Below, piece after piece: positions 1-8,352 of a stretch of 64,000 bases of DNA. The DNA comes from Hyphomicrobium sp. GTDB lineage: Bacteria; Pseudomonadota; Alphaproteobacteria; Rhizobiales; Hyphomicrobiaceae. How positions within the stretch are numbered: the first letter of the stretch is position 1; every line of letters begins with the position of its first letter. Below the pieces are notes generated by a model. It saw only the letters and a program-made list of their open reading frames with translations, was not told the origin of the DNA and did no database searches. The DNA lies in assembly GCA_022843145.1 (NCBI GenBank), contig JALHOF010000007.1, positions 124,001 through 188,000 on the forward strand, given 5' to 3'. Both the position numbers and the translations under genes were made by a program.

Positions 1-56
1 GCGCCGCCGTCAAACGGATCTTTGCGCCGCGAACCTGGTCAAGCTAGAACTCGTTG

Positions 57-974
57 ATGGACGATCAACGCCGCGACATCGCTGTCAGATTACTCGCCTG
101 GTATCGCGACATGGGTGTCGACGCGGTTCTCGACGATGTGCCGGTCGATTGGCTCGGACAGGGCAGCACCGCGCCCGGAGAAGCGATCCGCGGGCTGCTC
201 AATGCTGGCGCTCTGCTCACCGCCAAAGCAACCACAGGCGATGTCTCGCAGACCATCTCGGCCGCTGTACACCCCGGCGTCAGGCCCCCTGTGCAGGCCC
301 CGTCCGGCGCGCCGCAGCGGCAACCGTCGCCGGCGGCGGTCCAACCCCGCGCCTTCGCGAGCAAACCCCCGGATGCCGCGGAGACCACAGCCCGAGCCGC
401 CGCGACGTCGGCACGCACGATCGGTGAGCTGGCGTCCGCCATCGATACATTCGACGGGTGCGGGCTGAAGGCGACGGCAAGCCGCTCGTGTGTGTTCCGT
501 GGCGCCGAAACCGCGCGGCTGATGATCATAGGCGAGGCGCCGGGCCGAGACGAGGACCTAGAGGGCAAGCCGTTCGTCGGCCGCGCGGGTCAATTGCTCG
601 ACAAGATGCTCGCGGCGATCGGTTTGACCGCGAGCGACGTCCATATCACCAACGTCGTATACTGGCGGCCACCAGGCAATCGGACTCCGACCCCTCAGGA
701 AGCGCAGGTCTGCCGGCCGTTTCTCGAGCGGCAGGTCGAATTGGTCAAACCCGAGGTCGTGCTGCTGCTCGGCGGTGCTGCAGCCAAGGCCGTACTCGAT
801 GTGAACGAAGGTATCATGAGACTTCGCGGCTCATGGAAGGACGCGACGATCGGGCAACATCGCGTCCGCGTCCTGCCCAGTCTGCACCCGGCCTATCTGC
901 TGCGGACACCGGCCTACAAGCGTCAAGCCTGGCTGGACATGCTCGCCGTGAAAGCGGCGCTTTCGACGTCCTGA
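57..974 (+). CDS. Uracil-DNA glycosylase, family 4-like
   Basis: This gene probably removes uracil from DNA to start base-excision repair. About 130 proline/alanine-rich residues precede the catalytic domain. The domain carries the GEAPG, PFVGRAGQLLD and RPPGNR motifs and the late LHPAYLLR motif of family 4 enzymes. Only two of the four Fe-S cysteines of the family are visible: one in DGCGLK and one in QVCRPF. The usual KCRPP reads YWRPP, so a cluster may be absent. The ATG at 57 directly follows an in-frame TTG at 54, and either could be the start. The gene stands alone, with about 160 bases before the next gene. The family is confident; cofactor status is inferred. Confidence 0.88.
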   Translation: MDDQRRDIAVRLLAWYRDMGVDAVLDDVPVDWLGQGSTAPGEAIRGLLNAGALLTAKATTGDVSQTISAAVHPGVRPPVQAPSGAPQRQPSPAAVQPRAFASKPPDAAETTARAAATSARTIGELASAIDTFDGCGLKATASRSCVFRGAETARLMIIGEAPGRDEDLEGKPFVGRAGQLLDKMLAAIGLTASDVHITNVVYWRPPGNRTPTPQEAQVCRPFLERQVELVKPEVVLLLGGAAAKAVLDVNEGIMRLRGSWKDATIGQHRVRVLPSLHPAYLLRTPAYKRQAWLDMLAVKAALSTS

Positions 975-1135
975 CAGCCGCGCTGCTCTGCTCAACCACC
1001 GAACTAATCGTCAACTTCGATGCAATTTTATCGGACGGTTTAAGCGTGCTCAAAGGTGCTCCGAGTACTCTCGAAAAATCGTCATTCACCGTCTCCGGAT
1101 TCGTTTACGGAGCGTTTCAATCGAGGTCGTCGCAA

Positions 1136-1642
1136 ATGGCTAAAGCAGGTCTGGTCTATCTGCGGCCTGTTCCCGTGGTCTTTTTCCGCGTTCAGGGACC
1201 GTATGCAACGACCGTCAACACGGCTTGGACGAACATGTTCGGCTGGCTCGACAGGCACGGCCTGCGGAAGTCCGCAGGTCGCGGCTATGGTCTTGCGCGC
1301 GACAACCCGCGCGTCGTCGGCCACGAGAAGTGCCGCTATGATGCTTGTGTCGAAATGCCTGCGGAACTCGACCCCGCAGCGCTCGACACTGTGATGACAC
1401 AGCGGCTACCGGGTGGGGCCTATGCGCGCCAGCGCCACGTTGGACACTACGAGCAAATCCGCGAAGTCATCGTGCAGATGCGTGACAATTGGGCCCCGAC
1501 AGCAGGTCTGACAATCGACAGCCGCCGGCCGATCGTGACGATCTACCTGACCGACCCGGCCGACGCCGGTCCGGCCCAGCTCAAGGCCGACGTCTGCATC
1601 CCCGTATCGGTCGGCGCCGACAACGGGCGATCCGCAGCCTGA
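1136..1642 (+). CDS. GyrI-like / AraC effector-binding-domain protein
   Basis: This 168-residue protein resembles the GyrI-like small-molecule-binding fold found as the effector domain of AraC-type and MerR-type regulators, or as a stand-alone protein. The features seen are the N-terminal strand with VYLRPVPVVFFRVQGPY, the YDACVEMP segment and the GGAYARQRHVGHYEQI segment typical of the repeat. No DNA-binding domain is visible. The open frame extends further 5', but the upstream part overlaps the uracil-DNA glycosylase in another frame, so the ATG at 1136 is preferred. Its ligand cannot be predicted. Confidence 0.7.
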   Translation: MAKAGLVYLRPVPVVFFRVQGPYATTVNTAWTNMFGWLDRHGLRKSAGRGYGLARDNPRVVGHEKCRYDACVEMPAELDPAALDTVMTQRLPGGAYARQRHVGHYEQIREVIVQMRDNWAPTAGLTIDSRRPIVTIYLTDPADAGPAQLKADVCIPVSVGADNGRSAA

Positions 1643-1739
1643 ACGAACGCTGTTTTGCGGGGCCAAGCGCTTGCGATTGCCTTTACGTTGGCGCTGGAAC
1701 ACGACAATGTTCCGGCGCCAACTGCATTCGGGAGACGAT

Positions 1740-2285
1740 ATGCCCCGCATCGACGAGACACGCCCGTTCATTCCAGTCAGGGTCGCCATCCTGACCATGT
1801 CGGATACGCGCACACCGAAGGAGGATGCGTCCGGAAACGCCCTCTCCGAAATGATCCGTGAGGCCGGACATGAGGTTGCCGATCGTAGTCTTGTGAAGGA
1901 CGACATCGCGATGATCCGAGCCAAAGTGGAAGGTTGGATCGCCGATCCGACAATTGATGTCGTCATCACCACGGGCGGCACCGGGTTCACTGGACGCGAC
2001 GTCACGCCAGAGGCCGTCCGTCCGCTGTTCGAGAAGGAGATCGACGGCTTCTCGACGGTGTTCCACATGATCTCTTATCAGAAGATCGAAACGTCGACGA
2101 TCCAGTCGCGGGCGTGCGGCGGAGTATCGCGCGGGACCTATATCTTCTGTTTGCCGGGCTCGCCGGGGGCCTGCAAGGACGCGTGGAACGGCATCTTGAA
2201 ATGGCAGCTCGACAACCGTCACCGCCCCTGCAATTTCGTCGAGATCATGCCACGCCTGGAGGAACACCGCGGACGCGGCGGCTGA
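1740..2285 (+). CDS. moaB: Molybdenum cofactor biosynthesis protein B
   Basis: MoaB-type MoCF-domain protein of 181 residues, expected to act in molybdopterin adenylylation. The sequence shows VAILTMSDTR near the N-terminus, the TTGGTGFTGRDVTPEA motif that binds molybdopterin, and the LPGSPGACKDAW motif. The ATG at 1740 is preferred because a GGGAGA ribosome-binding-like stretch lies a few bases upstream and the family alignment begins there. An in-frame upstream extension exists but has no family resemblance. Convergent with the next gene, with only 6 bases between. A second MoCF-type protein is encoded at 46319-47104. Confidence 0.92.
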   Translation: MPRIDETRPFIPVRVAILTMSDTRTPKEDASGNALSEMIREAGHEVADRSLVKDDIAMIRAKVEGWIADPTIDVVITTGGTGFTGRDVTPEAVRPLFEKEIDGFSTVFHMISYQKIETSTIQSRACGGVSRGTYIFCLPGSPGACKDAWNGILKWQLDNRHRPCNFVEIMPRLEEHRGRGG

Positions 2286-2291
2286 CCGCCA

Positions 2292-2951
2292 TCACAGTTC
2301 CGCTTTCGCCCGCTCGATCGCCAGAAGGTGCCGCGATGCATTCGCGTTGTCGAAAACCGCGAGTGCGAGCTGGCTGAGAAAGACCAAGGCGAGTCCCGTT
2401 GCAGCGGTAATGAATCCGATCACGATACCGTTCGGCAGATCGAACAGGGACGGCACTGCGAGTGCTTCGGGCATCCTGATCGCACCGGCCGCGCCCAGCG
2501 CTGAGCCTATTCCCACCAGCATCCAACCAACCCAGTTGGCACCCTGCGCCAAGTTCGTGCCGGCGCGATAGCGTTCCTTGAATTCGAACTCCGGCTCGAC
2601 CGGCATATCGACCGCAAACTCGTCTGGCTTTTCCCGTACGACGAGCGGAAAGCTGGTCGCTCCATCGGCGCGGGCCCGGCGCTCTTGCATGCGCTGGTCG
2701 CGCTGAAGCGCCATCAGGCGCTGGAAGCTGTCGCGAGCTTCATAAGCTTCGAGATCTGCGCCATGATGCTCGATGACGTGGCGATAGAATTGAAGTGCGA
2801 AATCGAGCTTGCCCTCGGCTTCGGCCCTGCGGGCCGCCTCCATGATTTGACCAGCGTTGAACTGCGGTGGTTCGGCCATGGCGGTCGGGGTTTGCCTTCG
2901 TGGCTCCTGCGATGTCGGTCGATCGTCTTCGAAACTTGGTTCGTCGTTCAT
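2292..2951 (-). CDS. TPR-like membrane protein of unknown function
   Basis: Unrecognised 219-residue protein. The acidic, charged N-terminal third contains one TPR-like helical pair around residues 30-60 (AEAEGKLDFALQFYRHVIEHH). The C-terminal half has two hydrophobic segments separated by a short loop, around residues 140-160 and 172-195, which should anchor it in the inner membrane with the TPR part in the cytoplasm. It starts 21 bases downstream of the glycosyltransferase-like gene on the same strand and is probably the last gene of a three-gene transcript with it and the MBL-fold hydrolase. Confidence 0.65.
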   Translation of the reverse strand: MNDEPSFEDDRPTSQEPRRQTPTAMAEPPQFNAGQIMEAARRAEAEGKLDFALQFYRHVIEHHGADLEAYEARDSFQRLMALQRDQRMQERRARADGATSFPLVVREKPDEFAVDMPVEPEFEFKERYRAGTNLAQGANWVGWMLVGIGSALGAAGAIRMPEALAVPSLFDLPNGIVIGFITAATGLALVFLSQLALAVFDNANASRHLLAIERAKAEL

Positions 2952-2972
2952 GGCGCGCTGACGCCACCTCTG

Positions 2973-3692
2973 TTAAGTCGTCGGCCTTGACGAGGTATGA
3001 GGAAGAATGCGCCGTCCGATCGTCGCAGCTGCATGCGCCAGATCCTCGACTTCGTCCACGTCGGCGAGCGTGCCCAACAATGCAACCGAATGGCCGGCCA
3101 AATTAGCCCGGGTATCCTCGAGTGCATACCGGCTGGACCAGCGTACCGCCCTGAACGCCCGCGGCAAGCGCGGCCGGCGTTTCAGGCCGACCAGCCAATA
3201 TCCGCCATCGGGCGCTGGCCCGAAGACCGCATCGGCTCCCCCAAGCTGTTTCATGGCCGCAGCGATGTGCCCGGGACGGATATCGGGAATATCTGTTCCG
3301 ATGATCACGACGGGCCCAGGCGGCAATCCGCCCATGACCCGATCGAGCCGTTCACCGAGATCACCGCGCCCTTGTCCGACACGGTCGATCGACGACGGCC
3401 ATGCGCGGCTGGCCAATGCCGCATCCGGCGCGACCGCGAGTACGGTCCGCCAGCGCGGATCAGAACCCAGCCGCGCCAGAACGGTCGCTGTCGTATGCCG
3501 ATAAAAAGCCGTCGCCCGCGTCGTGCCGATGCCGCGACCGAGCCGCGTCTTGACACGGCCCGCCTGCGGTTCCTTGACGAACACCACGAGCTGCGCACGG
3601 AACGATGCCGATAGACCAATACCCTCCGGACGCGCTGCCTTCTTGCGTCGTGCTGCCGGCAGATGTGGACGACTGAACATGGCCTTCGGCAT
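2973..3692 (-). CDS. TIGR04282/DUF2064 glycosyltransferase-like protein
   Basis: The 239-residue protein has the nucleotide-sugar-transferase-like fold of the DUF2064 family. Motifs seen are LVVFVKEPQAGRVKTRL near residue 35, GTDIPDIRP (the DxD-like site), and GPAPDGGYWLVGL. Members are annotated as arsenosugar biosynthesis or selenodomain-associated transferase 1, but the substrate here is unknown. An in-frame ATG four codons in (3680) is an alternative start. It starts 6 bases after the MBL-fold hydrolase, which indicates co-transcription. No radical-SAM partner is nearby, so the arsenosugar role is not supported by context. Confidence 0.8.
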   Translation of the reverse strand: MPKAMFSRPHLPAARRKKAARPEGIGLSASFRAQLVVFVKEPQAGRVKTRLGRGIGTTRATAFYRHTTATVLARLGSDPRWRTVLAVAPDAALASRAWPSSIDRVGQGRGDLGERLDRVMGGLPPGPVVIIGTDIPDIRPGHIAAAMKQLGGADAVFGPAPDGGYWLVGLKRRPRLPRAFRAVRWSSRYALEDTRANLAGHSVALLGTLADVDEVEDLAHAAATIGRRILPHTSSRPTT

Positions 3693-3698
3693 CCGTGC

Positions 3699-4667
3699 TC
3701 AAGCCACCGGAACGAATGCGTAACCCGTACCATCCTTGGAGATCGTACCCGCACCAGGCATCCCGTAGTGATAGCCCGCAATAATCGCCTTATCGGCGAT
3801 CGCGCGGTCGAACAGCTTGCGCCGGTTGGCCTCGGCCATCGCGGCATCGCCATCGAACTGCGCGTGCCAACCGGGGTTCTTCACAAACAAGGCGGGAATG
3901 TTCGAGATATCGGCCAGCACCATGAATGGCTTGTCGCCATTCACAACGTAGGTCGTGTGCCCGGGCGTATGACCGAACGCGGGCAGCGATCGAACGCCCG
4001 GCGCGACGTCGGCCTCGCCGTCGACCACGCGGACATTCTTCCACGTCGCGAGCGTCGCCTGGATGCGCTTGGCCAGACCGTGGCGGGCCTCGGGAAGCTT
4101 CTGGAAGACGCTCGGATCGGTCCACCAGGCGAGTTCTGCCTTCGGCACGATGATCTCGGCGTCCGGATAGATCTGCGCGTTCGTGTCCTTGGCCATCAAT
4201 CCGAAGATGTGATCGGGATGGAAATGCGTGACGACGACGGTGTTGATCGACTTCGGATCGATGCCGGCGGCCTTCATGTTGTCGCCGAGCTTGCCGGCAA
4301 GTGGCGAAAGTTGTCCGCCGGTGCCGCTATCGAACATGATCGTCTTGCCTCCTGATTTCACGATCGTCACCGTGAACGGGATTGTGACGTGCGCGTCCGT
4401 CAGGCCGGCGGCTTTCAGCGCCACCTTGGTCTCGTCGAGCGACGCATTCTTGATAAAGCCAGGGTCGTGCGGCTTTTCCCAGATTCCATCGAACACAGTC
4501 GTGACTTCGACACTGCCGTTCTTGAACGTGTGAAAGCCCTTCGCGGCGGAATCGGCGGCCTTCTGGGCATTGGCGGGGGGGATGAAAACGAGGTGGCCGT
4601 CGAGGCCCATCACGGCTGCTGCTGCGGCGGCGGATACGACGAATTCGCGACGGGTTGTCTTCGGCAT
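3699..4667 (-). CDS. Exported MBL-fold metallo-hydrolase
   Basis: Metallo-beta-lactamase-fold hydrolase of 322 residues. The N-terminus (KTTRREF followed by an alanine-rich segment) looks like a Tat signal, so the enzyme is probably periplasmic. The zinc site shows THFHPDH (the HxHxDH motif), a later FGHTPGHT histidine and an aspartate in LADISNI. A C-terminal YHYGMPGAGT motif matches the quorum-quenching/AiiA-like and alkylsulfatase-like branch. The ATG at 4667 sits 7 bases after GAGGAG; the TTG two codons upstream is less likely. It is the first gene of a minus-strand set. The substrate is unknown. Confidence 0.85.
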   Translation of the reverse strand: MPKTTRREFVVSAAAAAAVMGLDGHLVFIPPANAQKAADSAAKGFHTFKNGSVEVTTVFDGIWEKPHDPGFIKNASLDETKVALKAAGLTDAHVTIPFTVTIVKSGGKTIMFDSGTGGQLSPLAGKLGDNMKAAGIDPKSINTVVVTHFHPDHIFGLMAKDTNAQIYPDAEIIVPKAELAWWTDPSVFQKLPEARHGLAKRIQATLATWKNVRVVDGEADVAPGVRSLPAFGHTPGHTTYVVNGDKPFMVLADISNIPALFVKNPGWHAQFDGDAAMAEANRRKLFDRAIADKAIIAGYHYGMPGAGTISKDGTGYAFVPVA

Positions 4668-5064
4668 GATCAAGCTCCTCGATATCGAACGGCGGATGTC
4701 GTGGGCGGTCTATCACCCCTTATTGCGGCAATTGTTACGTTGTCCGGCCTGAAACCGCTACCCGCCACATTCGATTTCCTGCGGGCAAAGACATGTCTTT
4801 TTCGTTATAATTCAACACGATCGGCTACGCGACACCACGAAACTTAGTCACGACTGCGTGAATCTCGCAGCGCACTTGCGTGTGCTGCTGCCACGAAGCA
4901 GGTCGCTGCGGTTGCAACTGGCGGCCCTGGAATGGCGCAGGCGATGAAAAACCACACTTCACAACCGGCGGGAAGCGTCCTAGGCATCCCCGACGCATCT
5001 CATCGCGCATGCACGGTCGCCGAACTCTCGCGCGCCGCCACCGCGCCTCCCGACAGGATCTTTC
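4668..5064. promoter_or_regulatory. Divergent intergenic region with palindrome and -10-like box
   Basis: This gap of almost 400 bases separates the minus-strand MBL gene from plus-strand ychF. It holds a perfect 14-base palindrome (AAAGACATGTCTTT, 4787-4800) six bases before a TATAAT (4806-4811). There is no good -35 at the expected distance. An AGGATC stretch shortly before ychF is a plausible ribosome-binding site. No coding sequence is convincing here. Confidence 0.4.
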
Positions 5065-6162
5065 ATGGGTTTCAAATGCGGCATCGTCGGCCTGCCGAAC
5101 GTCGGCAAATCGACGCTTTTCAACGCACTAACGCAGACCGCCGCTGCCGAGGCGGCCAACTATCCGTTCTGCACGATCGAGCCGAACGTCGGCGAGGTCG
5201 GCGTTCCTGATCCGCGGCTGGATACCTTGGCCAAGATCATGGGCTCAAAAGAGATTATCCCGACGCGGCTGACGTTCGTCGATATCGCCGGACTCGTGCG
5301 CGGCGCTTCGAAAGGCGAGGGCCTCGGCAACAAGTTCCTGTCGCATATTCGCGAGGTCGATGCGGTCGCCTACGTGCTGCGCTGCTTCGAGGACGACGAC
5401 ATCACCCATGTCGAAAACCGTATCGATCCTCTGGCCGACGCCGAGGTGGTGGAAACGGAACTCATGCTCGCCGATCTCGAAAGCCTCGAGAAGCGCGCGT
5501 CAGCGGCAGAGAAAAAGGCCAAGAGCGGCGACAAGGACGCGAAGTCGCAACTCGTCGTGATGGAGAAGGCGCTGGTGCAATTGCGCGAGGGAAAGCCCGC
5601 ACGCACAGCGACGATAACCGCCGAGGAGATGCCTATCTTCCGCGCACTCCAACTCTTGACGTCGAAGCCCGTCGTCTACGTCTGCAACGTCGACGAGGCG
5701 TCGGCCGCCAACGGCAATGCCTACTCGCAGAAGGTCGAAGCGCAAGCCAAGGCCGAGGGTGCGGCATCGGTCGTCATTTCGGCCAAGATCGAAAGCGAGT
5801 TCGCGGGCCTCGCCGACACGGATCGCGCCGAATTCTTGAAGGAAATGGGCCTCGACGAACCGGGCCTCAATCGGCTGATCCGGGCCGGATACACGCTGCT
5901 CGACCTCGTCACGTATTTCACCGTCGGCCCCAAGGAAGCCCGCGCCTGGACCATAACCCGTGGCACGAAAGCGCCGGGCGCCGCCGGCGTCATCCACACG
6001 GACTTCGAAAAGGGCTTTATCCGCGCCGAAACCATCGCCTATGACGACTACGCTACGCTCGGCGGCGAGTCCGCCGCGAAGGAAGCCGGCAAGATGCGCC
6101 TCGAAGGCAAGGAGTATGTCGTCAAGGACGGCGACGTGATGCACTTCCGCTTCAACACTTGA
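5065..6162 (+). CDS. ychF: Redox-regulated ATPase YchF (OLA1 family)
   Basis: YchF of 365 residues, the usual family length. It is an Obg-related P-loop NTPase that binds ribosomes and prefers ATP over GTP. The P-loop GLPNVGKST lies at residues 9-17, the Walker B-like [17 protein letters not shown] follows, and the NVDE in place of the G4 NKxD explains the relaxed base choice. The C-terminal TGS domain ends with [22 protein letters not shown] and DVMHFRF. In many proteobacteria it follows the peptidyl-tRNA hydrolase gene, but here it stands without it. Confidence 0.96.
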   Translation: MGFKCGIVGLPNVGKSTLFNALTQTAAAEAANYPFCTIEPNVGEVGVPDPRLDTLAKIMGSKEIIPTRLTFVDIAGLVRGASKGEGLGNKFLSHIREVDAVAYVLRCFEDDDITHVENRIDPLADAEVVETELMLADLESLEKRASAAEKKAKSGDKDAKSQLVVMEKALVQLREGKPARTATITAEEMPIFRALQLLTSKPVVYVCNVDEASAANGNAYSQKVEAQAKAEGAASVVISAKIESEFAGLADTDRAEFLKEMGLDEPGLNRLIRAGYTLLDLVTYFTVGPKEARAWTITRGTKAPGAAGVIHTDFEKGFIRAETIAYDDYATLGGESAAKEAGKMRLEGKEYVVKDGDVMHFRFNT

Positions 6163-6261
6163 TCATTGCGCAGCGGATGCCAACCAGCGCCGGCGATCGT
6201 GCCGGTGCCGCAACTGAAGCGTCCGCGCAGTTCAAATCACATGCAGCGAGAAACTCCGAAC

Positions 6262-6510
6262 ATGACAGACACCCCTCCCGATCGGCTTTCGACGGACCAG
6301 CAGAGCCCCTATTACAACGAAGCCGTGCTCGCACGGAACGTCGGCATCCGCTTCAACGGAACCGAGAAGACAAACGTTGAGGAATACTGTGTCTCCGAGG
6401 GCTGGATCCGCGTGGCCGCCGGCAAGACCAAGGACCGCCGCGGCAACCCCATCACGATCAAGCTCAAGGGCACGGTCGAGCCCTATTTCAAGGATCCTGC
6501 CAAGGAGTGA
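6262..6510 (+). CDS. DUF3297 family protein
   Basis: Small soluble protein of 82 residues, matching the DUF3297 family: SPYYNEAVLARNVGIRFNG, then EYCVSEGWIRVAAGK and GNPITIKLKGTVEPYF. The function of the family is unknown. The ATG at 6262 fits the family length; an in-frame ATG at 6241 would add seven residues. It lies 100 bases downstream of ychF on the same strand and may be read with it. Confidence 0.8.
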   Translation: MTDTPPDRLSTDQQSPYYNEAVLARNVGIRFNGTEKTNVEEYCVSEGWIRVAAGKTKDRRGNPITIKLKGTVEPYFKDPAKE

Positions 6511-6553
6511 GTAGGTTCTTGTCGAGGCGGACGCCCGCTAGAAAACTATACCC

Positions 6554-7096
6554 ATGCCCCGATTGGTCCACATCGCACCGCTTGCGGAAGCCAAGAAGAT
6601 CCGCCGCAACGGCATTCGAGCCCGTAAGGTTCGCGGCTGGATCGAAGGCGTTGAGCAGTTCGTTTGGGCGTTTCCCGTTCTGCCCAGTTACACGCTGACC
6701 CACTCATGGATGCGCGAACTCAAGCGTATGGGCGCGACGTCACTCGTCGCCGTGACCTTCAAAGTAAGCGACGACCAGCCGGTGTTCGCGCGTCATTACC
6801 GCGAATTGCCAGAAGCCATGTCGGCCGCCGAAGCCACAGGCATCATCCACGCTCGTTCCGACCCGCGCGGCTACGAGATCGTCGTGCTGCGCAGTATTGA
6901 CGCGCGCGAGATCGTGCGGGTGGCCGTGCTACCGAAAGGAATCGGATGGCGCTATTTCCCCGAAGCCAAATCATCGGACCGCTGGCCGTGTGACTGCCCT
7001 ATGTGCCTTCCGCGCGGCGAGGTGAAGGCGCGCCGATACCGAGAGCGAATGCCTGAGTTGCAGCGCCGCTACGAAGCGCGCACGACAAAGGCCTGA
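6554..7096 (+). CDS. Unknown protein, possible DarT-like ADP-ribosyltransferase
   Basis: Unrecognised 180-residue protein. The N-terminus (LVHIAPLAEAKKIRRNGI) resembles the start of DarT-type ADP-ribosyltransferase folds, where a histidine binds NAD. Residues 106-124 (GYEIVVLRSIDAREIVRVA) resemble the strand carrying the catalytic glutamate, here Glu108. A CxCxxC motif at 146-151 near the C-terminus is not typical of DarT and could bind a metal. No antitoxin-like partner is adjacent: the downstream neighbour is convergent. The start ATG lies about 44 bases after the DUF3297 stop. The enzyme call is an inference from motif shape only. Confidence 0.55.
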   Translation: MPRLVHIAPLAEAKKIRRNGIRARKVRGWIEGVEQFVWAFPVLPSYTLTHSWMRELKRMGATSLVAVTFKVSDDQPVFARHYRELPEAMSAAEATGIIHARSDPRGYEIVVLRSIDAREIVRVAVLPKGIGWRYFPEAKSSDRWPCDCPMCLPRGEVKARRYRERMPELQRRYEARTTKA

Positions 7097-7126
7097 CCAA
7101 TGCTCCTGCGTCCAATGCTGGACTCT

Positions 7127-7834
7127 CTACTCCTGCGCCCTCTGCCCATAGGCTTTGAACTTTTCGAGCATGAGCGTCATTTCAGCGTCCGACAGCAGGA
7201 TCGGCTTCCCCAGCGTCAAAACCTTGTAGTACTGCTCGGCCAGCACCTCGACCTCGTGCGCGAGTTCGAGCGCCGCTGTGAGCGTCGGCCCGATGGCGAT
7301 CTGCCCGTGATTGGCCATCAAACAGGCATTGCGATGCTTGAGACCGCTCTCAACATGACGTGAAAGTTCCTCGGTTCCGAAGGTCGCATAGGGCACCAAG
7401 GGGATGTCCTTGCCGCCAGCCGCAGCCACCATGTAGTGGAACGCCGGGATTGGCTTATGTGCACACGCCAGCACCGTCGCGTGCAGCGAATGCGTGTGCA
7501 CGACGGCGCCGATTTCCGATCTGGTGTTATAGGCCGAGAGATGAAAGCGCCACTCGCTCGACGGCTTCCGCTGACCGCTCGGTACGGTTCCGGCACAAGT
7601 CACGAACACGATGTCCGCAGGCTCCAGCGCGTCGTAGGCCATTCCGGTCGGCGTGACGAGCATGCCTTCGCCCCATCGGCAAGACACGTTGCCCGAACGC
7701 CCGGGCGAAAGGCCGGACCTGCTCATCGAGTGAGCGGTGTCGATAACAGCACGCCGCGCAGCGGTTTCCGCGACAAGTTGTGCCGTGCCGGGCGGCTTCG
7801 ATTTTCGCGGTCTCTTCTTTGCGTCCGTGCTCAT
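7127..7834 (-). CDS. Class II aldolase, FucA type (candidate methylthioribulose-1-P aldolase)
   Basis: Zinc-dependent class II aldolase/adducin-family protein of 235 residues. The catalytic Glu94 and zinc ligands His113, His115 and His176 keep exactly the spacing of E. coli FucA (E73, H92, H94, H155). The AFHYMVAAAGG and PYATFGTEELS segments also match. FucA cleaves fuculose-1-phosphate, and a close relative cleaves 5-methylthioribulose-1-phosphate into DHAP and methylthioacetaldehyde. Because mtnA lies two genes upstream on the same strand, the second role is more likely here, though this is inferred from context. The ATG at 7834 was chosen; the frame stays open upstream through the next gene but without homology. 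Confidence 0.88.
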   Translation of the reverse strand: MSTDAKKRPRKSKPPGTAQLVAETAARRAVIDTAHSMSRSGLSPGRSGNVSCRWGEGMLVTPTGMAYDALEPADIVFVTCAGTVPSGQRKPSSEWRFHLSAYNTRSEIGAVVHTHSLHATVLACAHKPIPAFHYMVAAAGGKDIPLVPYATFGTEELSRHVESGLKHRNACLMANHGQIAIGPTLTAALELAHEVEVLAEQYYKVLTLGKPILLSDAEMTLMLEKFKAYGQRAQE

Positions 7835-7860
7835 TCCGCGCTTCCGGTTTTCGGTTCCGA

Positions 7861-8352
7861 TCAGACGTAGGCGATGAGACGGCCCGCCGCCGCAACCGTG
7901 AGCCACACGGCAATCGACAAGCCTGCCGCCAGCCGGACACGCGCCGAGAACGGCACATGGGCGGGCATATAATCTGCCTCCCGCATCGCCAGTCTCCCAA
8001 GCAGGGCGGCGTTGCCGAGAGCCAGCACGATCAACGCGGCCTTGATCTGGAAGACAGGGTTGAGCGCGACATGGCTCGCATCGGCTATGAACAGTATCGA
8101 GCCAGTCAGGAGCATGACGAAAAACGCCAACACGGCAGCACGCCGCGCTGGCACCAGCACGTCCATCGGACGGGTCGCTCCGAAGATGCCGAGCAACCTG
8201 AGATCGAGCACAGCGACCGATCCGGCGAACGTGGCCAGACCAAGGATGTGTCCAATATTGGCGGCGGCATACACCCAGGTCGATTGACGGATTGCCGCCC
8301 CAAGCGCGGACTGCTCGATGGCGACAATGAGCGCGGGGGCATCGGCCTCCAT
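7861..8352 (-). CDS. DUF6644-type integral membrane protein
   Basis: Membrane protein of 163 residues with about four hydrophobic segments (AANIGHILGLATFAGSVAVL, AVLAFFVMLLTGSILFIA, AALIVLALGNAALLG, LAAGLSIAVWLTVAAAGRL). It resembles the DUF6644 family, of unknown function. Its ATG overlaps the TAA of the upstream DUF6152 gene as TAATG, so translation of the two is probably coupled. The frame extends upstream, but that part overlaps DUF6152 and is arginine-rich junk. It lies between mtnA and the class II aldolase gene. Confidence 0.75.
   Translation of the reverse strand: MEADAPALIVAIEQSALGAAIRQSTWVYAAANIGHILGLATFAGSVAVLDLRLLGIFGATRPMDVLVPARRAAVLAFFVMLLTGSILFIADASHVALNPVFQIKAALIVLALGNAALLGRLAMREADYMPAHVPFSARVRLAAGLSIAVWLTVAAAGRLIAYV

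Noticed and set aside
458-1135. Upstream in-frame extension of the GyrI-like gene (about 225 codons)
   Set aside because: It overlaps the uracil-DNA glycosylase in another frame and has arginine-rich shadow composition with no domain.
3663-4355. Long plus-strand frame antisense to the MBL hydrolase
   Set aside because: It is a shadow of the MBL gene with histidine-arginine-rich sequence and no domain.
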